A model generated the notes under the pieces. The model searched no databases, had not been told where the DNA came from, and saw only the letters and a list, made by a program, of their open reading frames with translations. Of a stretch of 64,000 nt of DNA, positions 1 to 10,490 are shown piece after piece (the stretch's first letter is position 1; each line of letters opens with the position of its first letter). Made by a program: the position numbers and the translations under genes. The DNA is from Macrothele yani (Eukaryota; Arthropoda; Arachnida; Araneae; Macrothelidae): the NCBI GenBank assembly GCA_039090855.1, contig CM077025.1, forward strand, positions 93,352,489-93,416,488, written 5' to 3'.

Positions 1-627
1 CCTGGACTGATGAGTCGAGATTCACGTCAGTACATGCGAATGGCAGGATACGAGAACGGCGCAAACCACATGAAGCGATGGATCCTTCTTGCCAGCAGAG
101 TACTGTTCAAGCTGGTGGGGGTGGCATTCTCGTCTGGGGACTGTTTACGTGGACTGAAATGGGACCCCTGGTACATGTGACATCGTCCCTCACAGGGCAG
201 CGTTACCGGGATATCCTGGACGACCATTTGCATCCGTTTGTGCGTCTTCAACATCCCAGTGGGGACCTCATCCTGCAACAAGACAATGCACCGTGGCATC
301 GCTCCCGAATTGTATCAGAATGGTTGGATGAACACTCCACCGACGTGACCTCGCTTCCTTGGCCAGCTAGGTCACCTGTTCTCAATCTCATCGAGCACAT
401 CTGGGATGGCATCGAGAGAAATGTTCGACGCTCGGAACCCCCCCCCCCCCTCCATCAAATCTTTGTGAACTGTGGGAGATTGCTCAGGGGTCGTGGATCC
501 GTATGACTTCCCAACGCTTCCGGTGTTTTGTCGAGTCCATGCCGAGACGAATCGCCGCCGTCATTAGGGCGAAAGGTGGTGCTACACGTTAGTACACAGG
601 TATCTCTTATTCAATTGCTGTTTAGTG
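1..627 (+). mobile_element. Tc1-A element, 5'-truncated by the window edge
   Basis: This is the right part of a Tc1-type transposon whose full-length relative lies at 54551-55738 in the opposite orientation. It carries the C-terminal part of the transposase and ends in CAATTGCTGTTTAGTG, matching the terminal inverted repeat of the full copy (CACTGAAGAGCAATTG read in reverse). A TA dinucleotide at 628-629 follows, as expected for Tc1 insertion. The next element starts directly after that TA. The left end lies outside the window. Confidence 0.85.
3..592 (+). pseudogene. Tc1-A transposase, C-terminal half, frameshifted
   Basis: The reading frame opens at the window edge with WTDESRF, the block holding the first catalytic Asp of Tc1/mariner DDE transposases. 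LQQDNAPWHRS holds the second Asp and LIEHIWDGIE the final Glu. The frame runs to a TGA at 504-506. The rest of the protein (WIRMTSQRFRCFVESMP, ending GGATR) continues in another frame to a TAG at 590-592. A run of C residues near 439-449 lies just before the frame change and is a likely site of slippage. The usual PDLNPIEH is altered to PVLNLIEH. All three catalytic residues remain, but the frameshift makes the copy inactive. Confidence 0.85.
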
Positions 628-629
628 TA

Positions 630-2038
630 CATTCATTGCTATAAAAATCCGCGCACCAAGAAAGAAGCGTCGGATTGAAATGAGATTTTAGTAGTGGGAT
701 GGTAAATATCAAGGGCAGAAGTCATTACAGTATCACAGCAGCAGGACAACTTCCCGCGGACATACGGTACACATTCCGTTCAGCATTAGTTCCGCGTCGG
801 ACAACCTCTTGCTCGGATATATGCGGTGATACGGTCCCAGTGGAATCAAGGGAACGCCGTATGTTATCTAGGGACAGATTGGCCCACACTTCTTGCAACT
901 GACTATATTAATATCGAAAACTCTGATATGAAGAAAGCTGGCGTCCCATCGGGTCCCACACGTGCTCGATGGGAGAGAGATCAGGCGATCTAACATTCCA
1001 CGGAAGCGTCGAAGCATAACATAGACAGCCCTGGGAAACCCGAGCTGTGTGGATGGGCGCTATCTTGTTGAAAAATTGCTCCGGGCGGCCCCTCCAGAAA
1101 GGCAGCACATGTGGCAGCAGGATTTGCTGTGCGTAGTGCTGGCCTGTCAACGTCCCTCGGATAACTGCGAGGGAAGTCCAGCTGTCTTACCCGCTGGCTT
1201 CCCAGACAATCACTCCTGCAGTTTGGGCGTACCGCTGTACAGTGGTGTCGGGATTGTAGCTCTCACCTGCGGTTCTCCACACTCTGAGATGGTGGTCGTC
1301 CGTTCCCATACAGAATCGGGATTCGTCGCGAAACACTATACGTCGCCAATCAGCATTCCATATTGTTCGCTGCTGACACCACTGCAATCGACGCCGACGA
1401 TGGTCAGGTGATAATGACAGAAAAGGTAATGGCCTTCGAGAGTGCAGATTTTCCTCTGCCAGGCGTCTGGAAATGGCTCTGTTGAACAGGGTAGTCCCTC
1501 CTATAGCCGCACCATGTCGCTGGATATTGGAGAAGGACGCCGTTGCATCTGTGCGTGGCGCTCTCACGATCCCACGGTTCTCTCTGCTGGTGGCGTGTCT
1601 TGGTCGTCCAAAGCCTGTCCGCCTTGTCTGTGTGCCTTGCCGTGTCCACTGCATATAACACAATCGCCCGGTACTGTCCGACTGGCATAAATGGCGGCCG
1701 ATTCGTCGCGCCGGCCACTCTGCCTCTCTCATCCGAACGTTACTGCCTCGTTCAAACTCCGTCAGTTGCCCGTACGCACATCTAGGGCGGCATCTCTATC
1801 GCTCACGGATCTCACCTGACTCTTACACCGTGCACTTCGGCAAGAATGTGGAATGCCTTGCGTGGCGCCTTATAAGCCCCAAGGATTGCGATTGTAGCGC
1901 CGGTCTTTGACGCGCGGGCATGCGGTATCCCATGAAACTTTAAGCATTTGCATGTCAGTTCTCCCTGAAGCTATTCGCCCAGTTTCGCATTAATCTCGCT
2001 GTTGTTTCTTGGTGCTCAGATTTTTATGGCAATTAGTG
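630..2038 (-). mobile_element. Tc1-B element, full length, TA-flanked
   Basis: The left end starts CATTCATTGCTATAAAAATC and contains GCGCACCAAGAAA. The right end, read in reverse, starts CACTAATTGCCATAAAAATC and contains GAGCACCAAGAAA, so the two are imperfect terminal inverted repeats of about 40 bp. TA flanks both sides (628-629 and 2039-2040). The length of about 1.4 kb is normal for Tc1. The left TA is also the right TA of Tc1-A. One broken transposase lies on the minus strand. Confidence 0.85.
908..1790 (-). pseudogene. Tc1-B transposase, frameshifted
   Basis: Reading from about 1790 downward, QLTEFERG and RIGRHL form the N-terminal helix-turn-helix. GFGRPRHAT is the GRPR-like linker and IVFRDESRFCMG contains the first catalytic Asp. 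GVIVWEASG is the usual central VMVWG block in altered form. The frame breaks near 1187. MTGQHYAQQILLPHVLPF and NVRSPDLSPIEHVWD (last catalytic Glu) continue in a second frame to 908. The second-Asp block, normally FQQDNARPH, reads FFNKIAPIH, so that catalytic residue is lost. No N-terminal Met is in frame. It is clearly a Tc1/IS630 transposase relic and is not functional. Confidence 0.85.
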
Positions 2039-2040
2039 TA

Positions 2041-2440
2041 TGAAACTAGTAGAACCAATTTCCTATTGTCTTTAAATAATTCGAAAAGCGAAAGGATCCT
2101 TAAGGTTTAGACACCTGAAAGGACACAACTATAGAAGGAACCTTTTCAGAGAAGAAATGATGTAACGACGGAGACCATCATAGTAAAGGAGGAATAGGTA
2201 GGTTGCCTAGATTGGAGAGTATAAAGCAAAGTTTGTAAAGGAGTGGATTACGAAGAGTGTAGAGTGTATAAGCATTATTAAAATTTTATACGTTTGGAAG
2301 GGTAGTAACCAACTCAGTTCATATTTTTTACAGTTGATATGCTTTTGTCATATTGTGGGCTCATAAAAGGCGGAATATGTGAAGAGTCTTATATTGATAC
2401 TTTATTAATAATGTTTTTGGAATTTTGAATTTATTTACTT
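2041..2440. other. A+T-rich stretch without recognised features
   Basis: Between Tc1-B and the next transposase relic I see no coding potential, terminal repeats or tRNA-like boxes. The sequence is A+T-rich with several short stops in every frame. Confidence 0.5.
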
Positions 2441-3559
2441 ATAAACTCAGTAGACAAAACATTAGAGATGGGCAGTTGACATGGACATCCTAGCGCAAGT
2501 GGCACAAACATAAACTGACAGCATGGCTTCATAACAGAGTATCGCAATCGATGAACATGGGTAAACGTGGTGATCTGAGCGAATTTTATCGTGGACGCAT
2601 TGTTGGCGCAACACATGTGGGCCAATTCATCGCCCAAGTGGTAAGAATCTTAATGTAAGCGTATCAATGATATACCGCGGGTATACCATCGACGAGGGTA
2701 CCAGCGCCCAGAGAGGAAGCCTTGGCCGACCACACACTATTGATGTGCGTGATCGAAGTAGACTGTCTATCCGGGCTCGTACAGAAAGACTGCTTGGAAA
2801 AAGCGGCTGAAATCACTTCCAGGTTAAATGTCGGAGGTCCCGTCAGCGTGCGAACAGTACGGTTCGCACTGCACACCCGGTACTATGCGGGAGCTGACGC
2901 TCTACTCGTGTGCCATTGTTGAAATGCTCGTCATTGGACAATTACGCCTCGCCTGGTTTTGGGAACATAAAAACTGGACATGTGAAGCCTCATCGCGTCG
3001 TCAGATGAATCCCGTTTTCAGCTATTCTGAGCTGACAGGAGGGTGCGGGGGGGGGGGGCTGACGTCGACAGCTTTAGTCCATGGCCACGTTGTGGCAGAT
3101 TGGCTGTGTTCAAATCGGTGGTAGTGGTGTAATGGTGTGGGGAGCAATCTCGGGGGTACATTTGGTCTTTCAGTGTGTCTGCTGAGTTCCTTAACCACTG
3201 CGTGCTACTAGCACGTGCTGGATGATCATCTACACGCTTTAATGGACTTTGTGCATGCTGCGGCCCATGGTCTGCTTCACTAGGACAATACGCTGCCCCA
3301 CCAGGCTGCAGCCACCCAGGCATGGCTCAAGGAATACTCACTTTGATTGGAACCACCCAGTGGTCCCCAAGGTCCGCAGATTTAAGTTCTGTAGAGTCTC
3401 TGCAATGCCGTGGAGCGGTTCACTAAATCCATCAACCATGGGCCGACGTGTTTAATTGTGGACAATGCTGCAACATGTGTGGCTGACGTTTCCTCCCGAA
3501 ATACTCCAACATCTTTTGAAGTCAATGCCTCGGCATGTACAGCCTGTTATTCGCGCTCA
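2440..3559 (+). pseudogene. Highly decayed Tc1-like transposase
   Basis: Fragments in several plus-strand frames keep the order of a Tc1 transposase. RGSLGRPHTIDVRDRSRL at about 2710-2765 matches the GRPR linker region. SGVMVWGAIS follows at about 3124. At about 3285-3430 come remnants of the second-Asp block and of the region before the last Glu. LKSMPRHVQPVIRAHF ends the protein just before the minisatellite at 3560. Stops and frame changes occur every few tens of codons. Inverted ends could not be identified. The match to the superfamily is sound, but the subfamily is unknown. Confidence 0.65.
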
Positions 3560-4310
3560 TTTTCATTGTTACGGAAGGCACCTATTTTCGACAGTTTTCA
3601 TTGTTTAGGAGGGCACCTATTTTCGACACACGTTTTCATTGTTATGGAGGGCACCTATTTTCGACATCATTTTCATTGTTAGGAAGGGCCCCTATTTTCG
3701 ACATCGTTTTCATTGTTTAGGAGGGCACCTATTTTCGACACACGTTTTAATTGTTTAGGAGGGCACCTATTTTCGACACACGCTCTCATTGTTTAGGAGG
3801 ATGCCTATTTCCGACACAGTTTTCATTGTTAGGGAGGGCACCTATTTTCGACAGACGTTTTCATTGTTAGGGAGGGCACCTATTTTCGACACACGTTTTA
3901 ATTGTTTAGGAGGGCACCTATTTTCGACACACGCTCTCATTGTTTAGGAGGACGCCTACTTTCGACACACGCTCTCATTGTTTAGGAGGATGCCTATTTC
4001 CGACACAGTTTTCATTGTTAGGGAGGGCACCTATTTTCGACAGACGTTTTCATTGTTAGGGAGGGCACCTATTTTCGACACACGTTTTAATTGTTTAGGA
4101 GGGCACCTATTTTCGACACACGCTCTCATTGTTTAGGAGGACGCCTACTTCCGACACAGTTTTCATTGTTAGGGAGGGCACCTATTTTCGACAGACGTTT
4201 TCATTGTTAGGGAGGGCACCTATTTTCGACACACGCTCTCTTTGTTTAGGAGGACGCCTATTTCCGACACAGTTTTCATTGTTAGGGAGGGCACCTATTT
4301 TCGACAGGCG
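3560..4310. repeat. 38-bp minisatellite, 20 monomers, with higher-order pattern
   Basis: Twenty head-to-tail monomers of 37-38 bp share the core GGGCACCTATTTTCGACA. Three variants are visible: B starts TTTTAATTGTTTAGG, C starts CTCTCATTGTTTAGG with TTTCCGACACAG, and A starts TTTTCATTGTTAGGG. From the sixth monomer they follow the order B-C-A-A repeatedly (monomers 6-9, 10-14 with an extra C, 15-18), then C-A. The array therefore has a four-monomer period of about 150 bp. Because 38 is not a multiple of 3, open frames inside it are artefacts of the repeat and not genes. Confidence 0.95.
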
Positions 4311-4705
4311 TTTTCATCACCACTACTTAGAGCTGCGGGCGATTTGTCGCACTGAGGTCCTGCGGTCGCTGTGAACAATGCGTGACAGTCTCCGCTCCCC
4401 TCTGGCATAAATTAGCTACACACGACTGGACGACGGTTCGTCGTTTGTCCATTTGTGCAGTGCTTTTGATACCTACTCACTACATCGGCACGTGAACAAT
4501 CCACAAGCATCGCCGTTTCCGAGATCGTAGTTCCGAGGCGCCGTGCTATCACAATTTGTCTTTTATCAAAATCTGATAAATCGTCAGCTTTTCCCATTCT
4601 GGCTACTAACCGAAATCCGGTCCTCGGGTTGTATGCTCTGTTAACTGCACCGGGCTTCGGTCTCCAGGTGCGGTCATTTCTCTAGGTTGAAGGTGGTCAT
4701 AATGT
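4311..4705 (-). pseudogene. Tc1-like transposase, N-terminal fragment
   Basis: On the minus strand from about 4597 the frame reads MGKADDLSDFDKRQIV and RRLGTTISETAMLVDCSR, a typical Tc1 N-terminal helix-turn-helix. It continues in another frame with RRLSRIVHSDRRTSVRQIA down to about 4320, where the minisatellite replaces the rest. Near 4690-4705 a motif read in reverse as ATTATGACCACCTT resembles a transposon end. About 90 residues of a normal 340 survive. It lies on the opposite strand to the relic left of the array, so the array marks a junction of two different elements. Confidence 0.75.
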
Positions 4706-5882
4706 AATGGCTCATCAATATATAATCTCAATCTTACAACTTCGGCAAAAGGTGTGGTTTTCATAATTTTTAATTTATTTAATTTATGTCTAGGTTCTGA
4801 GGGGAAAATACTTTGATGCTGAGGTACCCGAGAAAGTATTTCTTACCCGAAACTGTTTTTTAAAGAATTAAATCCATAAACTTAACTTTTCTTTGTTATA
4901 ATGGTGCTATTAAAGTTCCTAAGCATTGTGAATTCAATTGTTGTAAATAGAGATGATGGAGTTGATAAGTGACACTCCACTGGTATATTTGTATTGTTGT
5001 TAGACTGATGTTACTGTCGGAATTTATTAAAATTTATGCGCCGTAAATTGCATTTTGAGCACTTTATCCGTACAAGAATATTTAAATGGATTCTTTTGAA
5101 AACCATTTTTTCCCGCATACATTCTAAGCAGTTTTTTTTTATTTCGTTTACTTTGCATTTCTTGTAGCGTGGACAACGACTTGCATTATTCTGTCTTTCG
5201 TTTCTCACTGGATGTACGTGAATGAACTCTAAGCATAACAAAAAGACTTGCAAATACGTTGAGATTCGCTCGTACAAATGCTTTCATTTAGGAGTGAACT
5301 CGACGTGTTGAGGAAATAGTTTCGTGAAAGCCTATTTTTTCTTTTAAATCCGATCTCTCTGACACATTTCCTTTCCCTGGGGAACACTTACTGTTCAAAT
5401 GCAATTTCTTAGCTGTCGAATATTGAAAAGGATTAAGACTCAACACTTCCGTAGTTTTAAATTTAAACTTCTATTTCATCAGTTCTTTCAAAAGTATAAA
5501 GCCTATCTTTTTGATAATAGGATATGAAAAAAATCGTCTTATATCCCTTGACGTTCCTAAAGAAAAAAAAGATTCCGTAAATAAAATGCTTTGAGTCAGC
5601 TAGGCATTTTCATGTAGAGCTTCCGTCCACAGAGAAGGTTTAGGCCCAAAAAAACCAACAGTGGATCCGATCCGCTTTTTCGGCAGGGCATAGAAACTGC
5701 AGGAGTGAGAGCAAGTCTAGACAGAACAGATTGTAAGTGAGAGAGAGCACAATAGATGGCGTGGCGCCACCGTACTTGTACGGCGTTGCTCACAGAAGGG
5801 TGAGAGAAACTCAAGGGGGGGGGAAGTAGGAATGGATACCCATCCAAACCCGGGTGCCATCATTTAACGTACTCGTCCGATG
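4706..5882. other. Non-coding stretch
   Basis: No gene or mobile element is recognised here. The part to about 5590 is A+T-rich. From about 5600 to 5850 the base composition is more even, with a poly-G run near 5814-5822, but I can match it to nothing. A minus-strand open frame at 5011-5277 is A+T-rich, without recognisable motifs, and is taken as chance. Confidence 0.5.
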
Positions 5883-5895
5883 CACGGCGGATATT

Positions 5896-6110
5896 TTTAT
5901 TTTTGGAGGTTTAACGACCACCGTGAGCAACTCAATGGGCTATAAGCAGTCGCCCGTCCCTAATTTAGGGTCACTGGTTCCAGGGAAGGGAGAGAGCCAG
6001 TGCCGTAAGACAAACACAACATCCATGCCTCACCGGGATTCGAACCCGGACCCCGTTCGGACGAATGATCAGAGGCCAGCGCCTTAGACCACTGCGCCAC
6101 CGGGGCGGCA
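5896..6110 (-). mobile_element. SINE-1 copy, full length, 13-bp target-site duplication
   Basis: This is a tRNA-derived SINE in reverse orientation. Read on the minus strand it begins with GTGGCGCAGTGGTCTAAG (A-box region) and GGGTTCGAATCCCGG (B box). The tRNA-unrelated body contains CCCTAAATTAGGG and GCTCACGGTGGTCGTTAAAC, followed by an A-rich tail. The 13-bp direct repeat CACGGCGGATATT at 5883-5895 and 6111-6123 flanks it exactly, which is the signature of target-primed retroposition. The short open frame at 5854-6087 is only a SINE read-through. Confidence 0.95.
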
Positions 6111-6129
6111 CACGGCGGATATTCAGCGA

Positions 6130-6228
6130 TTTTTATCAAATCACACCACCTCTGAAAGAGCAGCTCAAGCTTGAACCCGGAGACCCTCCATCAGTAGTCT
6201 GACCCGCTAACCACTAAGCCATCCGCGA
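6130..6228 (-). repeat. tRNA-like sequence (SINE head or tRNA pseudogene)
   Basis: Read in reverse, GGATGGCTTAGTGGTTAGCG matches an A box and CCGGGTTCAAGCT a B box, about 35 bp apart. It differs from the SINE-1 head just upstream. No clear cloverleaf closes, so it is more likely a SINE head or decayed tRNA than a working tRNA gene. Confidence 0.5.
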
Positions 6229-6264
6229 CTCTAAAACGCTTTGATGATACATCACACACAATAT

Positions 6265-6926
6265 ACACTCACAATGAAATTTGCGCAACTAGAAGAAAAC
6301 ATGTTACAACCGCGAAACTTTACAAATAGCTAGAGTGCGGGCGTACTGGTGTGCAAATGTTCCACGTTTGGTGCAATTGTGCATAACCGCACACCCTGTG
6401 GTGGCGCTGCAAGCACGAACTGGCAGCGTTATAATCCGGCGTGTAGTCGATGCCCCATGAAAGCGAAAGGCACTGGCTGACACAAGCAAGAGTACAGAGT
6501 GACAAGAAAGCTGGGTATACGTCAGAGACGTCGATTTACGCAACTTACGGACTTTGAGAGAGGCTTGATCATCAGGCTAAAAAACGCGCGGCGTATAGCC
6601 CGCCACGTGAATCGTTCTGACCATACCGTCCGACTGTGTTGATAGCAGTGGACAAGTTACGGCACTGCCACGCTGCGGAGCGCTCCGGACGGACCAGGAG
6701 GATCTCCTGTAGAGAGGATCGATGGATCGTACGCAAGGCACGAACGGATCCCATGGGAAACCGGTCCACTATACAGGCAGATGTAGCGGCTCATGTGTGC
6801 CCACGAACCATATCGCAACACCTCGCGGAAACGAATCTGCGATCCCAGCGCCCCTTACGTGTGCTTTATATATACTGCGATCCCAGCGTCCCTTACGTGG
6901 ACTTTAATACCGGAACATCGCCCCCC
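6265..6926 (+). mobile_element. Tc1-C element, 3'-truncated, with transposase remnants
   Basis: The left end CACTCACAATGAAATTTGCG, after a TA at 6263-6264, matches the left end of the Tc1-C copy at 60437. The long 5' leader is shared with that copy (for example GGCGTGTAGTCGATG). Transposase remnants follow: a helix-turn-helix region near 6540-6650 and TIQADVAAHVCPRTISQHLA near 6770-6830. A 38-bp tandem duplication with GATCCCAGCG at 6841 and 6879 is private to this copy. The element stops at about 6926, where the GC-rich repeat starts, so the catalytic part is missing. Confidence 0.75.
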
Positions 6927-7115
6927 CAGCAAAAATACAAGTGTTGGGAAACTGCTGACAGAGATGGGTCACTGCTGGCTAAAATCTGCTTCTCACGGCA
7001 CGGTAGCGGTCCGTTGGTGGCATTAGTTGAAGACGTTATCGCCATCGTATTATTTCAGTGGATGTTAAAAAAAATCCATATGTATAAAGGCGAATTAATT
7101 TCCTAATGAAATGCC
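6927..7115 (+). repeat. GC-rich dispersed repeat, copy 1 (internally deleted)
   Basis: It starts CCCAGCAAAAATACAAGTG and contains GCGGTCCGTTGGTGGCA, ATCGCCATCGTATTATTT and AATTAATTTCCTAATGAAAT. All these blocks occur in the same order on the minus strand of 54149-54532. Relative to that copy about 150 bp are missing from the middle. It has no coding potential. Its class (MITE or other non-autonomous repeat) is unknown. Confidence 0.7.
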
Positions 7116-7770
7116 ATGTCGACGAAGGTTACTGTCGGAAAAAAATTCATAAATAATTATTAATGAGCTGTAAGAAATGGTCAATTACTTTCGTGTATTT
7201 ATAGAAACTCATTTCGTAGCGAAATCCTTGCACTAACACCCAAAGAATCGGGAATACAGACAACCATGAAATACACCCACTCCATTCCCATGAATAACAA
7301 GAATTAATTTCTGTGTAATCTTTCGCTTTAACATACACTAAACCTCGAGGGGATTTCACACGGTACTGAGTTTTGAAGCGAAAATATCGTGTATAGCTCC
7401 ACAAATGCAATCAATTGTTTCATGTGAATTTCATTTGAATAGTGCGATTCTCTCTTAGTGTTGACCTTTTCACCAACACTAGTGTAACTTGAGAACAAAT
7501 CACCAACAGTAAGGTAGCTTGAAAACAAATAAATATATTTAAAATAATTTTTGGAACATGGTATGCTAAATCTATGTGAAGATAGACAGTGCTACAACAT
7601 GTGCTGAAAGTTATATTCTTTCAAGCAAGCAAAGATGAACAGTAAAGGCGATGACAGCAATGATGCTTGTCTGACTCCTTTGGCCAACATAGATGCCAGG
7701 TATAGCACCTTGTGATTTTTCAAATGTATGCCTTCTGAAAAGAAATCTGGTCTAAAGAGACGCGCTTATG
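7116..7770. other. A+T-rich stretch without recognised features
   Basis: Short minus-strand open frames at 7147-7528 carry no recognisable motif. No terminal repeats or tRNA boxes were found. Confidence 0.5.
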
Positions 7771-7774
7771 CCTT

Positions 7775-7985
7775 CTGAAGAGGACCGTTAGCTAAGGACT
7801 TTTCGTCCGATATGGGTCCGAATCGAGTAAGGCATGGATGTTGTGTTTGTCTTACGGCACTGGCTCTCTCCCTTCCCTTGAAACAATGGCCATATATTTA
7901 TGACTGACGACTGCTAATAGCTCATTGAGTTGCTCACGGTGGTCTTTAAACCCTGCGAAACAAAAAAAAAAAAAAAAAAAAAAAG
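7775..7985 (+). mobile_element. SINE-1 copy with long A tail
   Basis: The plus-strand copy keeps TTTTCGTCCGATATGGGTCC, GGCATGGATGTTGTGTTTG and CACTGGCTCTCTCCCTTCCC. It continues with TTGCTCACGGTGGTCTTTAAA and an uninterrupted A run of more than 20 nt at about 7961-7984. The head is eroded and the B box reads GGGTCCGAATC. The long clean A tail suggests a moderately recent insertion. Confidence 0.85.
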
Positions 7986-7989
7986 AAAA

Positions 7990-8770
7990 CGTCCAGCAAG
8001 CCACGAGCAATGAAGGTACAACAAGAAATATTCGGCGGGAAATTCTGGTAGTGACCCCAAAAGGATTGAATCCATTCTTCAAATGAAAAATGTTGAGCAT
8101 GTTTTGACCCAACTGGCAGCTGCTCTTAATACATGATATCACATCGTAATGATTCACATAAATTATGGCATCACCTTTTGAAATTAAAGTACACTGATTA
8201 TTTTTTAAATCATGAAAAAAATTTAGGGACCTCTAGCAAATCAGGGTACCTTGTATTTAACAACATATCATAACTTTCGGTTTGACGTTGAATTCTCAAT
8301 AAAAGATCCTGAAGCTGTGTTGACAACGTAAACTAATTCCTGAAATTCTGACTGTCAAGAGCAATGCCGAAAACTGAATTAATTTTATAACTTCTTTTCT
8401 CTTACCAAATCAAGAGCGCCTCAATGAACTTTCCTCGAACACCAAAAAGGTGCTCTGACGGACTCAGAGCTGGCTTCTGACAATGCATCGGAGATTGGAA
8501 GGTGTTTTGAGTTCCGAATCAGGCATGGTTGTTGAATCTCTTATTGCGCTCACCATATCCCTTACTCAGAACCATTGGCCTCAAATAACAGACAGCCAAC
8601 TGTCTATAGCTATTAAGTTAAAGAGCTTACTGATTGCCTCCGCATTCCCGGTATTGGGGGGGGGGGGGTTTCTCCCAACTAAAAACAATTTGAAAAATAT
8701 TTTTCAGAAAATGCGTATGAAGCTTGTTAAACAAATAGTCGGCAACTTTTTACGATAGCTTTGAATGAAG
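7990..8770. other. Non-coding stretch with a poly-G run
   Basis: No gene is recognised. A run of about 12 G lies near 8657-8668. The open frame at 8483-8758 crosses this run and shows no family motif. Confidence 0.5.
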
Positions 8771-8772
8771 TA

Positions 8773-10140
8773 CACTGCTGGCCACCCAAAATGCAACACC
8801 AAGAAGGACACGAGATAGCCAAGCCAGACTTACTGAACACACAACAAAAGATACAAAGATGACAGGCCCGTGAGACTTGCAGAGCACGCAGACATCAATA
8901 GTTCGTGTCTCCCCCATGGCAGGCAATAACGACCGCTACACACCGCGGCATCGAACGAAAGAGGCTTTGGATGTGGGCTTGGGGTATGTCGGTCCAGGCT
9001 GCTTCCACACGTTGCCACAATTCATCAGGCGTAGCCGCGGGTGGTACTTGCCGGGCCACTCGGTTGCCGATCAGCGACCAGACGGGTTCGATGGGGGACA
9101 TATCTGGAGAACAGGCAGGCCACGGCAGCAGTGACACCTGGTGGACCGTGAAGAATTGTTGCACGATGCGTGCCAAGTGCGGGCGCGCATTGTCCTGTTG
9201 AAACGTGGCCGCTGGCAGGTCCTGAAGGTAAGGAATGATTATCGGCTCCAAAATGTCGTAGATATAGCAGTCGCTGCTGAGTGTGCCGGCGATGCGCACC
9301 AGAGGGGTGCGGGTGTAATATCCAATTGTGCCCCAAACCATAGCGCCAGGCGACGAACCGGTATGGCAATGCATAATGCAGGAGTCATACAGTCTCTCGC
9401 CGCGGTGCCGATACACGCGGATCCGACCATTGTGGTGTTGCAGGAAGAAGCGGGATTCGTGGGAGAAGACAATGTCGTGCCATTCCGTAGTCCAGGTGCG
9501 GCGTTCAACGGCCCACTGCCGCCCCACTCACCGGTGGTGTAACGTCAATGGTAATCGAAACAATGGGCGCCGTGCGACAAGACCCCACTCTTGCAGACGA
9601 CGTCAAACGGTACGTGCTGACACAGGTTGTTGCGTAACACACCCTAATTCCTGCGCTAACGTTCGTGATGAGGCGGTGCGAGCCGTCAATGCCCGGGTGG
9701 TGTGCCGCGGCTGCGGCAATCGCTCCCGTCGAACCGTCCGTCCCTGCTGCACCCACCGAATCCGTACTCCCGTCCCTGTGCCTGGATGTCGTCCCACACG
9801 GGTGCCGATGTTTCGGTACGATAAACCGCTGTCGCGATAAGCCACTATTCGTCCTCTGTCGAACTCCGAAACGTGCTGGAATGACTACTGCATTCTGCGA
9901 CGACGAATCAGGAAGCTTCCCACGCACAGGTCTGGCAGCACAACGCACTTCCACTGCTTACACCCCGCCTTCTGTGCACCCTTCTTATAGTGCTTCTCGG
10001 TGGCGTGCCGGGCGCACATGTTTTGCATATGTCCTGCAATGCTAATCGTTTGCATGTCCTCTCGCAGGCGACGCATGCTGCGAATTTCAGGCCAATCGGA
10101 TGCTTCCTTGTTGGTGTTGCATTTTGGGTGGCCAGCAGTG
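8773..10140 (-). mobile_element. Tc1-D element, full length, TA-flanked
   Basis: The left end CACTGCTGGCCACCCAAAAT plus GCAACACCAA is mirrored at the right end (29 of the first 29-30 bases identical). TA flanks both sides (8771-8772, 10141-10142). The length of about 1.37 kb fits a complete Tc1. One transposase with a frameshift lies on the minus strand. A truncated relative is at 29340-29713. Confidence 0.95.
8895..9870 (-). pseudogene. Tc1-D transposase, frameshifted, first catalytic Asp lost
   Basis: The N-terminal part (AYRDSGLSYRNIGTRVGRHP, helix-turn-helix, then RTLAQELGCVTQQPVSARTV) lies in one frame at 9603-9870. After a frameshift near 9530-9600, a 210-residue open stretch (8895-9527) carries the catalytic domain. 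It holds GAMVWGTIGY, FQQDNARPHLAR (second Asp) and CSPDMSPIEPVW (last Glu), and ends HGGDTNY. In the first-Asp block, normally FSDESRF, this copy reads FSHESRF (codon 9459-9461), so a His replaces a metal-binding residue. Even without the frameshift the enzyme should be dead. Confidence 0.9.
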
Positions 10141-10261
10141 TATTAAAAAGAAAAAGCACTTTCGGTATTTCTCTCAACAAATAAGTAAAATATTTGGAAA
10201 CAATTTTCGTGGTTTTGATTTATAAAACGTTGATGACGGGAAAGTAGCAATTCCAGATGAC

Positions 10262-10490
10262 TTCTTTTTTTTTTTTGGGGGGGTTTGACGACACCCGTGA
10301 GCAACAACTCACTCACTCTGCTATAAGCAGTTGCCTATCCGTAATTTAGGGCTACTGGTTCCAGAGAAGGGAGATAGAGCCACTGACGTGAGACAAACAA
10401 CAACATCCATACCTTACTGAGATTCGAACATGGGGCCATCTCGGACGAATGAAAATGCATCGCTTAGACCACTGCGCCACTGGAGCGACC
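10262..10490 (-). mobile_element. SINE-1 copy, diverged
   Basis: In reverse orientation the T run at 10264-10276 is the A tail, followed by GCTATAAGCAGTTGCC and CTACTGGTTCCAGAGAAGGG. GAGATTCGAACATGG is the B box in reverse and TTAGACCACTGCGCCAC the A-box region. It carries several small insertions relative to the 5896 copy. Confidence 0.9.

Noticed and set aside
3535..4374. Open frames within the 38-bp array as a repeat protein
   Set aside because: The frame drifts with the 38-bp period, variants are not codon-aligned, and there is no start context.
5854..6087. 77-codon frame, also similar to one at 60052-60240
   Set aside because: Both are translations of SINE-1 copies; similarity reflects the SINE and not a protein family.
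9141..9954. Long open frames on the strand opposite or overlapping the Tc1-D transposase
   Set aside because: They are shadows of a GC-rich coding region; the transposase motifs are all on the minus strand in other frames.
8771..10142. Intact, active Tc1
   Set aside because: Ends are excellent, but the transposase has a frameshift near 9530-9600 and a His in place of the first catalytic Asp.
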